Shown here: positions 27,401-35,161 of the stretch, one piece after another
How positions within the stretch are numbered: position 1 is the first letter of the stretch
Layout: each line of letters starts with the position of its first letter
Assembly: GCA_020425605.1 (NCBI GenBank)
Contig: JAGQRH010000010.1
Location: 1-64,000 of the forward strand
From: Planctomycetota bacterium
Lineage (GTDB): Bacteria > Planctomycetota > UBA8742 > UBA2392
Length of the DNA: 64,000 nt
Direction: 5' to 3'
Notes under the pieces: model-generated
What the model was told of the DNA's origin: nothing
What the model saw: only the letters and a program-made list of their open reading frames with translations
The model's database searches: none
Translations under genes and position numbers: made by a program

Positions 27401-27735
27401 TGTGCAATGCGCTTGCCGGGCTGCATCTCTCCTGTTGGGACGGCGGCGTGCTCCCGATGCAACTGATCGTGGAAGCCGTTCCGCCGGGCGAAGACCCCGC
27501 CGCGATCTCCGAAGGCCTAGATAAGCGCCGCCGCGAATGGGCCGAGGCCGTCGCGCGCGGCGAGGCATCCGCCGACGACGATCCTATGCCGCACGGCCAC
27601 GTGCTGCAGATTCACTACGTCAACGAGTCGACCCTCGACGTGCGCTCGGGGCAGGTCTCGCGCGAACGCCCGTCGCTGAGCCTGCTGTTCACATGGCTGC
27701 TGTCGGCGTTCGAGTTGCCGGAGGTGCAGCCATGA
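24433..27735 (+). CDS. Clp-like double AAA+ ATPase 2 with PCRF-like C-terminal domain
   Basis: 1100 residues. The GTG start overlaps the previous stop (GTGA). An N-terminal domain of about 210 residues has a beta segment (HVSLRIQLKRRSVEARFVF) that seems related to those of its neighbours. D1 is the best preserved of the three: Walker A GRSGVGKT (239-246), pore segment GMSYVGQWENR with Tyr, and Walker B VLVFDDL. D2: Walker A GPTGVGKT (511-518), ILLDEIEKAH, IMTSNLG, RPEFFNRID, GARAIKREI. The pore loop is deleted (LVGTLTEPEG). SGLGVGG follows sensor 1. The C-terminal domain (about 930-1020: VLVILRTVNGRS, then VVSGYLATDLCNALAGLHLS) aligns by eye with the PCRF-like domain of protein 1. Probably the main ATP-hydrolysing partner of a hetero-complex; inference. 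Confidence 0.85.
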   Translation: MKLTIPLYQEKFRKDGQDVYYVRPLFPAAIEATRPELQRATDSVRNNLRKMIQGLAAEARHNALAWQMQCPDVREEHVSLRIQLKRRSVEARFVFAVYDQGDSRLAFTPRLHQLMFELARGESLETRAEQVLTAHYRKLERDEGEVDPAADAMRGSGWISHVDINVGVDSLHVPPVKNDRAEIGSFGQMRGADELQRVGRLINSLYPDALQRAVRRDALVDEVARLLVHKDRRPLMLLGRSGVGKTSIVHEVVRRRMSEPDAGGGRNQVWLISPQRLISGMSYVGQWENRVHAILSECNKRGHVLVFDDLIGLFRAGISASSNVNAAQVLKPHIEKHEVRLLVEMTPDELRILQELDRGFADLFHVLRIDEPDADENLRILLHVQRELEARHQCRFTPDVLPTVLDLMQRYQRDVAMPGKVAGFMNQLAVKHRNSSLGRFDALDEFESRSGMRVLFLDSDARLERDWVRSGMRERIVGQDAAVEALADVVTIAKARLNDPERPLGSLLFLGPTGVGKTECAKALAGYLYGDPARLLRFDMNEFVDGSSVARLVGTLTEPEGLLTSAVRRQPFATILLDEIEKAHPAAFDVLLQVLGEGRLTDALGRTADFTNCVIIMTSNLGVREAQSGLGVGGHEDRGDAAYVQAARRFFRPEFFNRIDRIVPFQRLDREQVEQIAQHLLQDVFAREGLARRRCVLQVDALAMERVVDRGYHPTLGARAIKREIERQLTRPLSAKLAELNPAVPTIVHLMARGDNVAVGLIPLEAAVAAPLAAVRSPLSEPDAAISRIDTVLNVAEEVLTKLQPDGAIPSGAVTPELRRYFALREQVKYLDDAVERFLDWREREASRPAPAEASASSLSEDRPRRSTLGETLPVEADAWLTMRTPNELRAFLTAHADDAGETELEGRLRRLLASAALLNLMAEREPVADERVLVILRTVNGRSATAPAKILGSICAMMRHRFYLGTEELKQNHPGVSASVVSGYLATDLCNALAGLHLSCWDGGVLPMQLIVEAVPPGEDPAAISEGLDKRRREWAEAVARGEASADDDPMPHGHVLQIHYVNESTLDVRSGQVSRERPSLSLLFTWLLSAFELPEVQP

Positions 27736-29975
27736 GCGTGATGCGTCTGCCGGTTCTTGTGTGGCGAGACCATGCGGGCCTGTACACCGCGGCGGTGGTG
27801 GAGCAGCCGGACACGGCCGCCGTCGGCACCTCGGCGCAGGAGTGCCTGAGCCAACTGCGCCACTACCTCACATGGCTGCAACGCAACCGGCCGTGGGAGT
27901 TCCCGGACGTCGACACGCTTGATCCGAAACTCGTGCGCCTGCAGGTGGAGGTGCGACCCGAGTACGTCATCGGCCGCCAGCGTCATCCGGCCGCGCCGAT
28001 CTACCTGACTGTACCATGCGTCCACGGCAAGCTCGCGACGGAGCTTCACGTATGCTCGATTCCGCCACTGCGCCTGTGGTTCTCGTTCCATGATGTCGAC
28101 AAGCTGAAGGAGCTTGCTGCGCACTACGTCCGCGAGGCAATGCAGGGCAAGTCGCCACAGCAGGTGGCGGAATACCTGAACGCGGCTGAGTACGAGCTGG
28201 ACGAAGTGCTGGTCACCGGCGCGCAGCAAAAGGAAGCCCGAGAGACCCGGCGCTATGAGGCGCTGGAGACCGTCGCGGAAGCACTCGGTGAGCGCGCCAT
28301 GCGCCGCCAGTACTCGCGCGCATGGGAGCGCGAAGTCGAGATCCAGAGCCTGTCAGAGCGCGTGAAGCGTGACCGTGCGAACATCCTGCTGGTCGGGCCA
28401 CCGGGCGTCGGGAAGACGTCGGTACTGGCCAGTGCTGTGCGCGAGATCGAGCGGCAGATTGATGGCGAAGAAGAGCGCCGCCGGTTCTGGTTGACCAACG
28501 GCAGTCGCCTGATCGCCGGCATGCGCTATCTCGGGCAGTGGGAAGAGCGGCTGGAAAGCGTGATCGCCGAGCTCGCGACATTCCAGGGCGTGCTCTGCAT
28601 CGAGAACCTGCTTGAGCTGGTCAGCATGGGCGGGCTCGGCGCGACCGACAGCGTCGGCGCGTTCATCGTGCCGTACATGAACCATCGCGAGTTGCAGGTC
28701 ATCGCGGAAGCGACCCCGGAAGAACTTGAGGCCTGCCGCCGCCTGCTGCCCGGGCTGGCGGACTCGTTCCAGATCCTCAGCGTGGAGGCGTTTGACGCCG
28801 CACGCGCCATCCGCGTGCTCGACCGCATTGCGCAGGCGGGTGCGCGCAATCACCGGGTGGAGACGGGCAACGACGTCGTCGAATCCGTCTTCCGCATGTT
28901 CAGACGCTTTCGCCCCTACGACGCCTTCCCCGGCAAGGCGGCTGCATTCATCAGCGGCTGCGTGCAGCGCGCAGTCAGCAACAAATCGAACGTCGTCGCG
29001 CCGACAACGGTGATTGAGCGCTTCGTCGACGAGACCGGCCTGCCGGAGCTGCTGATCCGCGACGACGTTCCGCTCAGTGAACAGGAAGTCATCGACCACC
29101 TGTCATCTCGCGTGATCGGCCAGGACGCAGCCTGCCGCACCGCGGCCGGCGTGATCACTACGTTCAAGGCCGGGCTGAACGACCCCGGGCGACCGCTGGG
29201 AGTGCTGCTTTTCAGCGGCCCCACCGGCGTCGGCAAGACCGAGCTGGCCCGCAGCATCTCGGACTACCTGTTCGGGCATGGCAGCGTGCGTGACCGGCTG
29301 GTGCGGCTCGACATGAGCGAGTACTCCGGCCATGGCGCGAGCGAGCGGCTCGTGTCCGACGCAAGCGGTGGCCCGAGCGAGTTCATCAAGCGCATGCGCA
29401 GCCAGCCCTTTTGTGTGGTGCTGTTCGACGAGATCGAGAAGGCCTCGCCTGACGTGTTCGACATGCTGCTCGGCGTATTCGACGAAGGCCGCTTGACCGA
29501 CCGCTTTGGCCGGGTGACCACCTTCCAGAGCAGCGTGCTGATCCTGACCAGCAACCTTGGCGCCGGGCGCGAGGGCGGCATGGGCTTCGGAGAGCAGCAG
29601 GGCACGGACTACGACGCCGAAGTCATGCGCTTCTTCCGGCCGGAATTCTACAACCGCCTCGACGGTGTAGTCGCCTTTGCGCCACTAAAGGAAGAAGTCA
29701 TCCGCCAGATAGCAGCCAAGGAGTTGCGTGAGCTGACCAAGCGCGAAGGCTTCGCAAAGACCGGCGTAAGCCTCAGCTGGGATGAAGATGTAGCCGCACT
29801 TGTGGCCCGGGCCGGCTATGACCGCCGCTACGGCGCGCGTCCCCTGCAACGCGCGCTGGAAGAGCTGGTCGTCACACCGATCGCACGAGAGCTCGCCGCC
29901 CGGCCGGAGACCGCGATGAAGAACCTGCACCTGTCGCTAGGCGCCGACGGCCGAGTGCAGCTGAAGTGGTCGTAG
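27732..29975 (+). CDS. Clp-like double AAA+ ATPase 3 (short form)
   Basis: 747 residues from the ATG at 27732, overlapping the previous stop as ATGA; the frame opens at 27537 but that part lies in the upstream gene. The N-terminal domain (about 1-165) is distinct, with a beta segment RLQVEVRPEYVIGRQ. D1: Walker A GPPGVGKT (222-229) and pore segment GMRYLGQWEER with Tyr; Walker B reads VLCIENLLEL, with Glu but no Asp. D2: Walker A GPTGVGKT (496-503), VVLFDEIEKAS, ILTSNLG, RPEFYNRLD, GARPLQRAL. The pore loop is deleted (LVSDASGGPS) and GGMGFGE follows sensor 1. No C-terminal extension, unlike proteins 1 and 2. The stop codon lies in an inverted repeat shared with the convergent gene. Confidence 0.85.
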   Translation: MSVMRLPVLVWRDHAGLYTAAVVEQPDTAAVGTSAQECLSQLRHYLTWLQRNRPWEFPDVDTLDPKLVRLQVEVRPEYVIGRQRHPAAPIYLTVPCVHGKLATELHVCSIPPLRLWFSFHDVDKLKELAAHYVREAMQGKSPQQVAEYLNAAEYELDEVLVTGAQQKEARETRRYEALETVAEALGERAMRRQYSRAWEREVEIQSLSERVKRDRANILLVGPPGVGKTSVLASAVREIERQIDGEEERRRFWLTNGSRLIAGMRYLGQWEERLESVIAELATFQGVLCIENLLELVSMGGLGATDSVGAFIVPYMNHRELQVIAEATPEELEACRRLLPGLADSFQILSVEAFDAARAIRVLDRIAQAGARNHRVETGNDVVESVFRMFRRFRPYDAFPGKAAAFISGCVQRAVSNKSNVVAPTTVIERFVDETGLPELLIRDDVPLSEQEVIDHLSSRVIGQDAACRTAAGVITTFKAGLNDPGRPLGVLLFSGPTGVGKTELARSISDYLFGHGSVRDRLVRLDMSEYSGHGASERLVSDASGGPSEFIKRMRSQPFCVVLFDEIEKASPDVFDMLLGVFDEGRLTDRFGRVTTFQSSVLILTSNLGAGREGGMGFGEQQGTDYDAEVMRFFRPEFYNRLDGVVAFAPLKEEVIRQIAAKELRELTKREGFAKTGVSLSWDEDVAALVARAGYDRRYGARPLQRALEELVVTPIARELAARPETAMKNLHLSLGADGRVQLKWS

Positions 29976-30023
29976 CATCGGCTGGAAGCCGATCCGAACG
30001 CCATCTGCAAGATGCCGATGCTA
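29973..30023. repeat. REP-like inverted repeat holding both convergent stop codons
   Basis: Perfect 10-bp arms TAGCATCGGC and GCCGATGCTA lie 31 bases apart, with smaller inner hairpins (GGCTGGAAGCC; CATCTGCAAGATG). The TAG at the end of each arm is the stop codon of the gene reading into it. It may act as a bidirectional terminator or repeated palindromic element. Confidence 0.65.
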
Positions 30024-30854
30024 CCCCAGCTTCAGCAGGTTAACGTGGTAGGTACGTTTGACCGGCGGATAAACTGCGCCAAGCAGCGGACCCAGGTAGC
30101 GGTAGAACGGCGGTAGCCGCTTCGGGTGGGCGAACAGCATGTGGTAGAAACTGCGGATGTCCTGATGGCGGTAGCGCGGGTCCCAGCCCTCGACTTCGCG
30201 CGCGTCCCCCACCGACCAGGTGAACTCGGCCTCGAAGTAGCGCATGGCGTCGTGGCGGCGCTGGTGGCGGATGCACAGCGGCGACATCGAGTCGTAGGCG
30301 AAGTGCGCGCCGGGCAGGCCGTCGGCCACGCGGGCGAACAGCGCCCGAACCTCTTCCGGCCGGAAGTAGACCAGGACGCCCTCAGTACACACGAACCACG
30401 GGCCCTGCGTGTTGGCGCGAACTTCCTCGATCCAGTCGTTCTCGAGGGCCGAGCCACTGAGCAGCGTGCGGCGCGGTGTCTCATCGAAGAATTCCCGGCG
30501 CAGAGTTATGACATCGGGCAGGTCCAGCTCAAACCAGCGCGCGCGGCCGTTGTCGACGCGCTCAAAGCGGCTGTTCAGGCCAACGCCGAGCTCAATCAGT
30601 GTGCCTTCAGGATGCTCGGCCAGAAACGCGCGCACCCAGCGATCGACCTGCGCGCCGCGGACGCAGCAGCCGAGCTGGCTGGCACGGGCACCATCGAGCG
30701 GTGAGAAGTCGTAGTCGAGGCGATCGAGAATTTCGAGCGACTTGGGATCCTGCAGCAGCGGCATCGGCTCGGCGCACTCGCGCGCCCTTGCCCAGAGCGG
30801 CACGAGCAGCGTCTCTTGTACGGTTCCGAGTTTGACCGGCGTGCGGACAGCCAT
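30021..30854 (-). CDS. Class I SAM-dependent methyltransferase, LCM/TcmP-like family
   Basis: 277 residues. The SAM-binding first strand reads GTLIELGVGLNSRFERV. WFELDLPDVITLRREFF and FVCTEGVLVYFRPEEVRALF follow, the three hallmarks of the leucine-carboxyl-methyltransferase/TcmP O-methyltransferase family. The polyketide-type member methylates carboxyl or hydroxyl groups; no polyketide genes are adjacent, so the substrate is open. It lies 49 bases after the GNAT gene on the same strand and may be co-transcribed with it. Confidence 0.85.
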   Translation of the reverse strand: MAVRTPVKLGTVQETLLVPLWARARECAEPMPLLQDPKSLEILDRLDYDFSPLDGARASQLGCCVRGAQVDRWVRAFLAEHPEGTLIELGVGLNSRFERVDNGRARWFELDLPDVITLRREFFDETPRRTLLSGSALENDWIEEVRANTQGPWFVCTEGVLVYFRPEEVRALFARVADGLPGAHFAYDSMSPLCIRHQRRHDAMRYFEAEFTWSVGDAREVEGWDPRYRHQDIRSFYHMLFAHPKRLPPFYRYLGPLLGAVYPPVKRTYHVNLLKLG

Positions 30855-30903
30855 GCGTGATCCCGTTGCGAAGTTCGGATACTACGGAATTCGCATTCGC
30901 TGC

Positions 30904-31464
30904 CTATGCATCGGCACTGCCGACTTTGCCGGCCCAGTCCTCGCGTGACATGCGGAACAGGACGTGCCGCCGAAGCGCATGGCCCTCGGGCACGCGCGGG
31001 TGCTCGAATGCTGCTACCCGCTGCAGGCCAAGCTTTGCAATCACGCGCCGGGATCGCTGGTTGATAACAGCCGTCCATGAATGAACCGCAGCCTCGTCCG
31101 TGTTTGCGAACAGCCAGGCAAGTGCAGCGACCCCGCCTTCCGTCGCATAGCCTTGCCCCCAGTGCTCGGCCGCCAGTCGGAAGCCGATCTCGAGCGCCGG
31201 CGTGAACGAGGCCTCGAAGTTTGCCCACTGCAGGCCAATGAACCCGATGAACGGGGCATCCCGCGTCTCCACGGCCCAGAGACCGTAGCCCCGCTGTGTG
31301 AAGTGTGTACGAATCCGCGTGGCGAAGGCGTTGCTCTGCTCGGCCGAGAGGGGCGCCAGCATGAATTCCATGACGCGCGGGTCGGCGTTCAAGGCCGCAA
31401 AAGGCTCAAGGTCGCTGTCCTGCCAGGGGCGCAGCGTCAGGCGTCCGGTCCGAATGGTCGGCAT
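30904..31464 (-). CDS. GNAT-family N-acetyltransferase (RimJ/RimL-like)
   Basis: 186 residues from the ATG at 31464; an in-frame ATG at 31500 is an alternative, and neither has a strong ribosome site. The usual order is visible: TGRLTLRPWQDSDLEPF, then LEIGFRLAAEHWGQGYATEG (the acetyl-CoA loop), then VINQRSRRVIAKLGLQRVA. The family transfers acetyl from acetyl-CoA to amines, often the N-terminus of ribosomal proteins, but many members modify small molecules. Substrate unknown. Confidence 0.88.
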   Translation of the reverse strand: MPTIRTGRLTLRPWQDSDLEPFAALNADPRVMEFMLAPLSAEQSNAFATRIRTHFTQRGYGLWAVETRDAPFIGFIGLQWANFEASFTPALEIGFRLAAEHWGQGYATEGGVAALAWLFANTDEAAVHSWTAVINQRSRRVIAKLGLQRVAAFEHPRVPEGHALRRHVLFRMSREDWAGKVGSADA

Positions 31465-31650
31465 GGCACGATTTAGCCAGAAATCGGGAACTCGCTCCAT
31501 CCGCTTACGTTCATAGAGATGTTGGAGATCTGCACGACCGCCCGAGGCGCTGTTTTACACAGCGGTTACAGGGGAGGACGACCCCGGCGGATTCCAGCGC
31601 GTATTGTCTATGTGTGGCCGCGGTGGCCACCGCAACCAAGGAGCGCTGAA

Positions 31651-32202
31651 ATGAATAACCTGGGCAAGAACACTCTGAGCATGCTGGGAATCGCCGCGAT
31701 CGCCATGGTCGCAACTCTCGCCTTCATCGGCCCCAAGGGCGCCGACGCAGAAGACGGCGACACGCCAAAGACGGCTGAGGTCCTGAAGAAGGTTACTCCG
31801 ACCATCTCCATGCCGAAGCTTGAAGAAGACCACTGCGTGATCACGTTGAAGGCCGACAAGGAAAGCTACGACATCGGCGACAAGCCCGTGCTGACTGTTG
31901 AGGTCAAGAACAATGGCGAAGAGGCCGTTGAGAAGAGCATTGTGGTTTCGATGACATCACGGGACATGTTCTCCGGCGGGCGTATGCCGGCGGTTTCACG
32001 AGTCGTTTGGACCAAGACTGAGGTCGTGTCGCTGGCGGCCGGCGAATCAAAGACGCTGACGCTGGAAACCGGCACCGAGATCCAGGACATGAAGGTAACC
32101 TCGTTCAGCATGTCCGGCGACGGCGACGAAGTCGTCAAGGACGCCAACCTTGAGAAGATCCGCAAGGCGATCGAGGAAGTCGAGCGCAAGAACCAGAACT
32201 AG
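31651..32202 (+). CDS. Exported protein with Ig-like/BsuPI-type beta domain
   Basis: 183 residues from the ATG at 31651, after AAGGAGCGCTGAA. A signal peptide or anchor (MLGIAAIAMVATLAFIG) is followed by a linker and a single beta-sandwich domain (about 70-165) with ESYDIGDKPVLTVEVKNNGE, the usual opening of intracellular-proteinase-inhibitor/CARDB-like Ig folds. The tail is a charged helix (LEKIRKAIEEVERKNQ). It precedes the deiminase-like gene by 38 bases and is probably in one operon with it. Confidence 0.6.
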   Translation: MNNLGKNTLSMLGIAAIAMVATLAFIGPKGADAEDGDTPKTAEVLKKVTPTISMPKLEEDHCVITLKADKESYDIGDKPVLTVEVKNNGEEAVEKSIVVSMTSRDMFSGGRMPAVSRVVWTKTEVVSLAAGESKTLTLETGTEIQDMKVTSFSMSGDGDEVVKDANLEKIRKAIEEVERKNQN

Positions 32203-32240
32203 CCGGCAAGCGAGAGGATCATGCCGGATGGAGAAAAGCC

Positions 32241-33392
32241 ATGAGCGCATCCGGCATGCTGTCTCGCCTTCGCTGGCCGCTCGGGGTGATCATAGGCGTT
32301 GTCGCAGCGCTGCTTGCCATGCCGCTGTTCAGTGGCAAAGACAAGCCGGCGGCAGAAGCGACGGTCGGCCCGGTGCTCAGTGACTGCGACGGCGCAATGC
32401 GCGAATTGGTGATCCAGTACACCAGCGACTCAGCCGCAATCGTCACCAAGCCATACCAGGACTTTCTTACCCAGTTGCCATCAGCGGTCACGGTGCACGT
32501 TGTGTGCCGTGACCGCGGCGCATTTGATGAGCTGTCGGCCGCAGTCGGCAGGACCGACTGCACGCTGCATCCAGTGTTCGTGGGCCACACGATGACTTCC
32601 TGGTCACGCGACCGATGGATCTGCATGCAGCCGGCCGGCACGGCCACGGCATTCACGCTGCTATCGCCCAAGGGCGAGATGGGCGCAGACGCCTGGCCTG
32701 AGCGCAAGGGTGACGAGTTGATCGGCGAAGACCTTGCCGCCGCATCGGACATCGACGCCACGGCCGTGCGTAGCGAACTCTATTTCGACGGCGGCGACTT
32801 CGTTTGCGATAACGCCACCGCATTCGTCACGCCCAACGTCCGCAAGCGCAACCTTCAGAATACGGTGAAGACCGAGCGTGAGCTGCTGGAGCGGCTCAAG
32901 GAGCTGCTAGGCCGCAACGTAATCCTGTTAAAGACGGCTCCCGACCACCACGCGGGCATGTACATGATGACCGTGGGCAACGGGACTGTGCTGGTCGGCG
33001 ATCCGCGCGCCGCGCGTGAGTTGCTTACTGAAGAAGAGATTGCCGCGCTGCCGCTGCCGGAAGGCGCCGACCTGAGCGAGGAGACTTGCGCAAAGTTCGA
33101 CGCCGTGGCCGAGCAGTGCCGAGACGCCGGCTACAAGGTCGTGCGCGTACCGGTCGCGCCGGGCCACGACGGCCGACGCTTCCTGACATACCTGAACTGC
33201 GTTCTGGATGAGCGCGACGGCAAGCGCGTGGTCTACATGCCGACCTTCGCCGCAGCCGAGAAGCTGAACGCGGCAGGCACCAAGGCCTGGCAGGATTTAG
33301 GCTTTGAAGTGAAGCCGGTCGACTGCACCAGCTGCTACCGCTTTTTCGGCAGCCTGCGCTGCCTGGTGAACGTCCTCAGCCGCGACAAATGA
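32241..33392 (+). CDS. Membrane-anchored agmatine/peptidylarginine deiminase-like protein
   Basis: 383 residues. An N-terminal membrane helix (WPLGVIIGVVAALLAMPLF) precedes a guanidino-modifying-enzyme domain. Family signposts: WSRDRW (121-126), YFDGGDFV (181-188, with the Gly-Gly-Asp turn), PDHHAGMYM (234-242) and the C-terminal Cys in GSLRCLVNV (Cys374). These enzymes hydrolyse guanidinium groups through a Cys nucleophile with His and two Asp. The usual His-x-Asp appears as His-Ala-Gly here, so one catalytic acid may be missing. An extracytoplasmic location fits peptidylarginine-type substrates. A strong terminator follows. Confidence 0.7.
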   Translation: MSASGMLSRLRWPLGVIIGVVAALLAMPLFSGKDKPAAEATVGPVLSDCDGAMRELVIQYTSDSAAIVTKPYQDFLTQLPSAVTVHVVCRDRGAFDELSAAVGRTDCTLHPVFVGHTMTSWSRDRWICMQPAGTATAFTLLSPKGEMGADAWPERKGDELIGEDLAAASDIDATAVRSELYFDGGDFVCDNATAFVTPNVRKRNLQNTVKTERELLERLKELLGRNVILLKTAPDHHAGMYMMTVGNGTVLVGDPRAARELLTEEEIAALPLPEGADLSEETCAKFDAVAEQCRDAGYKVVRVPVAPGHDGRRFLTYLNCVLDERDGKRVVYMPTFAAAEKLNAAGTKAWQDLGFEVKPVDCTSCYRFFGSLRCLVNVLSRDK

Positions 33393-33394
33393 CA

Positions 33395-33428
33395 GCAGCC
33401 CGCAGATTGGCTCTGCGGGCTGCTTCTT
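33395..33428 (+). terminator. Intrinsic terminator of the deiminase-like operon
   Basis: Stem GCAGCCCGCAG/CTGCGGGCTGC (11 bp) with a 7-base loop, followed by TTCTT, three bases after the stop. Confidence 0.85.
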
Positions 33429-33431
33429 AGC

Positions 33432-33506
33432 TGGCTCCTCGGGCTGGACTCGAACCAGCAACCTGTCGATTAACAGTCGAATGCTCTACCATTGAGCTAC
33501 CGAGGA
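33432..33506 (-). tRNA. tRNA-Asn (anticodon GTT)
   Basis: On the minus strand: acceptor TCCTCGG/CCGAGGA, D-stem GCTC/GAGC, anticodon loop CTGTTAA with GTT, T-arm GCTGG-TTCGAGT-CCAGC, discriminator G and an encoded CCA. Confidence 0.95.
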
Positions 33507-33543
33507 ATCGGGTTCCACCTTCCGACGGAACGGCTGCAAACCG

Positions 33544-33549
33544 TATAAT
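33544..33549 (+). promoter_or_regulatory. -10 box upstream of the pseudopilin-repeat gene
   Basis: A perfect TATAAT 79 bases before the start. The -35 region (around 33520) is poor. Confidence 0.4.
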
Positions 33550-33627
33550 TAGCGCCCACAGCGTCAAGGGGGCGGCTTGTTACGGGGCCCCTGTTGGCCT
33601 ACCATATGGGGCCAAACGGAGGCCGGC

Positions 33628-35103
33628 ATGCGCGCTTTCACCATCCTTGCATTGATAACGCTGCTGAGTTGCACCGTGCTCGCCGAGGAGAAGATCTCCC
33701 GCGGCGACCGCGCCAAGATGCGCGAGACCCGCGAAACCATGGCTTCGCTGCAGCAGGACCTGTCCGCGCTGCGCGGGCCCGAGGGCTATCCCAAGGACCT
33801 CAAGGCCGTAGTCGACGGCAACCTGCGCGACAGCCTGCCGAAAGACGGGTGGGGCCGGGAATTTGCGTACGAGGTCTCTATTGAGCACGGTTTCAAGCTG
33901 ACCTCATGGGGCTCCGACGGCAAAGCGGGCGGCGACGGTGCAGCGCGCGACATCGTCTGGACCTCCAAGGGCGAACTGAGAGAGATGTCGGCCGACGAAA
34001 AGGCCGCTTACGAGGCCAAGCTCGATGAGCTGCGCTTCCAGGCTACCCGCGTGGTAGCCCGCAAGCGGATGATTCAGGTCGGCTCGGAGATTATTACCTA
34101 TCGGCGCAGCCACGACAGCTGGCCCGAGAATTTGGAAGACTGCAAGCGCGAGTCCGAAGAGCCGGCAGATCTGGCGATCAATCGCTGTTTTGACGACCCG
34201 TTCGGCCACGCGTTCGCGCTTCGACTGCTGCCGCACGACAATTTCGCAGTCGTCTGCTGGGGCGCTGACGGCGAGGAAGGCGGGCTTGAGCGCGCTTCTG
34301 ACTTCGTGGTCACGGAACGAGATGTTCGCGCCGAATACAACAAGGTCTCGAACGACTTCTGGGGCTGGGGCGGTCGCTATGACGACACCGACTGGCGAGT
34401 GCAGAACCTCGCCGACGACGTGCTGCGCTACAAGCAACAGGCCGGCAAGCTTCCCGAAGAACTGATTGACCTGACGCGCGTGGCCGTGCCAGCAGATGGC
34501 AAAGAAAACGGAACGGCCCAACCGATCCGCACCTCGTTGCCGAAGGACCGTTGGGGAAACGACTACGTCTATGTCAGGACTTCTGAGGATGTGTTCTTCA
34601 TTGTGGGCCTGGGCAAGGATGGCATCGAAGGCGGCATCAAGGACAACAAGGACGCTATCTTTCCCAAGCCCGGCACCGACCCGGCCGCGAACGAGTTCGA
34701 CGAGGGTTGGGACGGCGCCGTAATGGTGAAGCCGGAACAGGACGACAACGACATCCTCGTGGAAGTCGCCAACGAGTGGATGCTGGACATCATCGACAAG
34801 CTCAAGGCCTACAAGGCCGAGCACGGCGAGTACCCTGCCAGCCTCGACGACATCAAGGACCAGATGGTTGACAAGAAGATCCCCAACGACCCCTGGGACA
34901 AGGCCTTCGTCTACACCTTGACCAAGGACGAGAGCGGAAAGACCACCGGATTCACGCTAACCTGCTACGGCAGCGACGGCGCACAGGGCGGTGAAGGCCA
35001 CGCAGCCGACATCACCCTGAACCAGGATTCTGAGGCGCAGCCCGCACCCGAGGATGAGAACCCGGCGGACAATCCACCGGAGCCGGAGCGCGAGTTCAAA
35101 TAG
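33628..35103 (+). CDS. Exported protein with four GspG-like pseudopilin C-terminal domains
   Basis: 491 residues from the ATG at 33628, after GGAGGCCGGC. The signal peptide is FTILALITLLSCTVLA. Four units each hold the second half of a type II secretion major pseudopilin: a 'P/W.LP' entry, LPKDGWGREFAYE, and a calcium-type loop WGSDGKAGGDG..RDI. Corresponding loops are WGADGEEGGL (about 211-220), LGKDGIEGGI (about 328-337) and YGSDGAQGGEG (about 447-457). The prepilin N-terminal helix with Phe1-Glu5 is absent, so the protein cannot be built into a pilus in the normal way. It may be a soluble calcium-binding repeat protein. The C-terminus is acidic and Pro-rich. Confidence 0.78.
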   Translation: MRAFTILALITLLSCTVLAEEKISRGDRAKMRETRETMASLQQDLSALRGPEGYPKDLKAVVDGNLRDSLPKDGWGREFAYEVSIEHGFKLTSWGSDGKAGGDGAARDIVWTSKGELREMSADEKAAYEAKLDELRFQATRVVARKRMIQVGSEIITYRRSHDSWPENLEDCKRESEEPADLAINRCFDDPFGHAFALRLLPHDNFAVVCWGADGEEGGLERASDFVVTERDVRAEYNKVSNDFWGWGGRYDDTDWRVQNLADDVLRYKQQAGKLPEELIDLTRVAVPADGKENGTAQPIRTSLPKDRWGNDYVYVRTSEDVFFIVGLGKDGIEGGIKDNKDAIFPKPGTDPAANEFDEGWDGAVMVKPEQDDNDILVEVANEWMLDIIDKLKAYKAEHGEYPASLDDIKDQMVDKKIPNDPWDKAFVYTLTKDESGKTTGFTLTCYGSDGAQGGEGHAADITLNQDSEAQPAPEDENPADNPPEPEREFK

Positions 35104-35161
35104 CTCCCCCACGGCCAGGAATCTCAGCTAGCATGCGCCGCCCCGTGCGGCGCGTGCTTTT

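Noticed and set aside
21107..29975. Type VI secretion ClpV or housekeeping ClpB/ClpC cluster
   Set aside because: No Tss genes are present, the Clp N-domain repeats and the M-domain are missing, and all three D2 pore loops are deleted.
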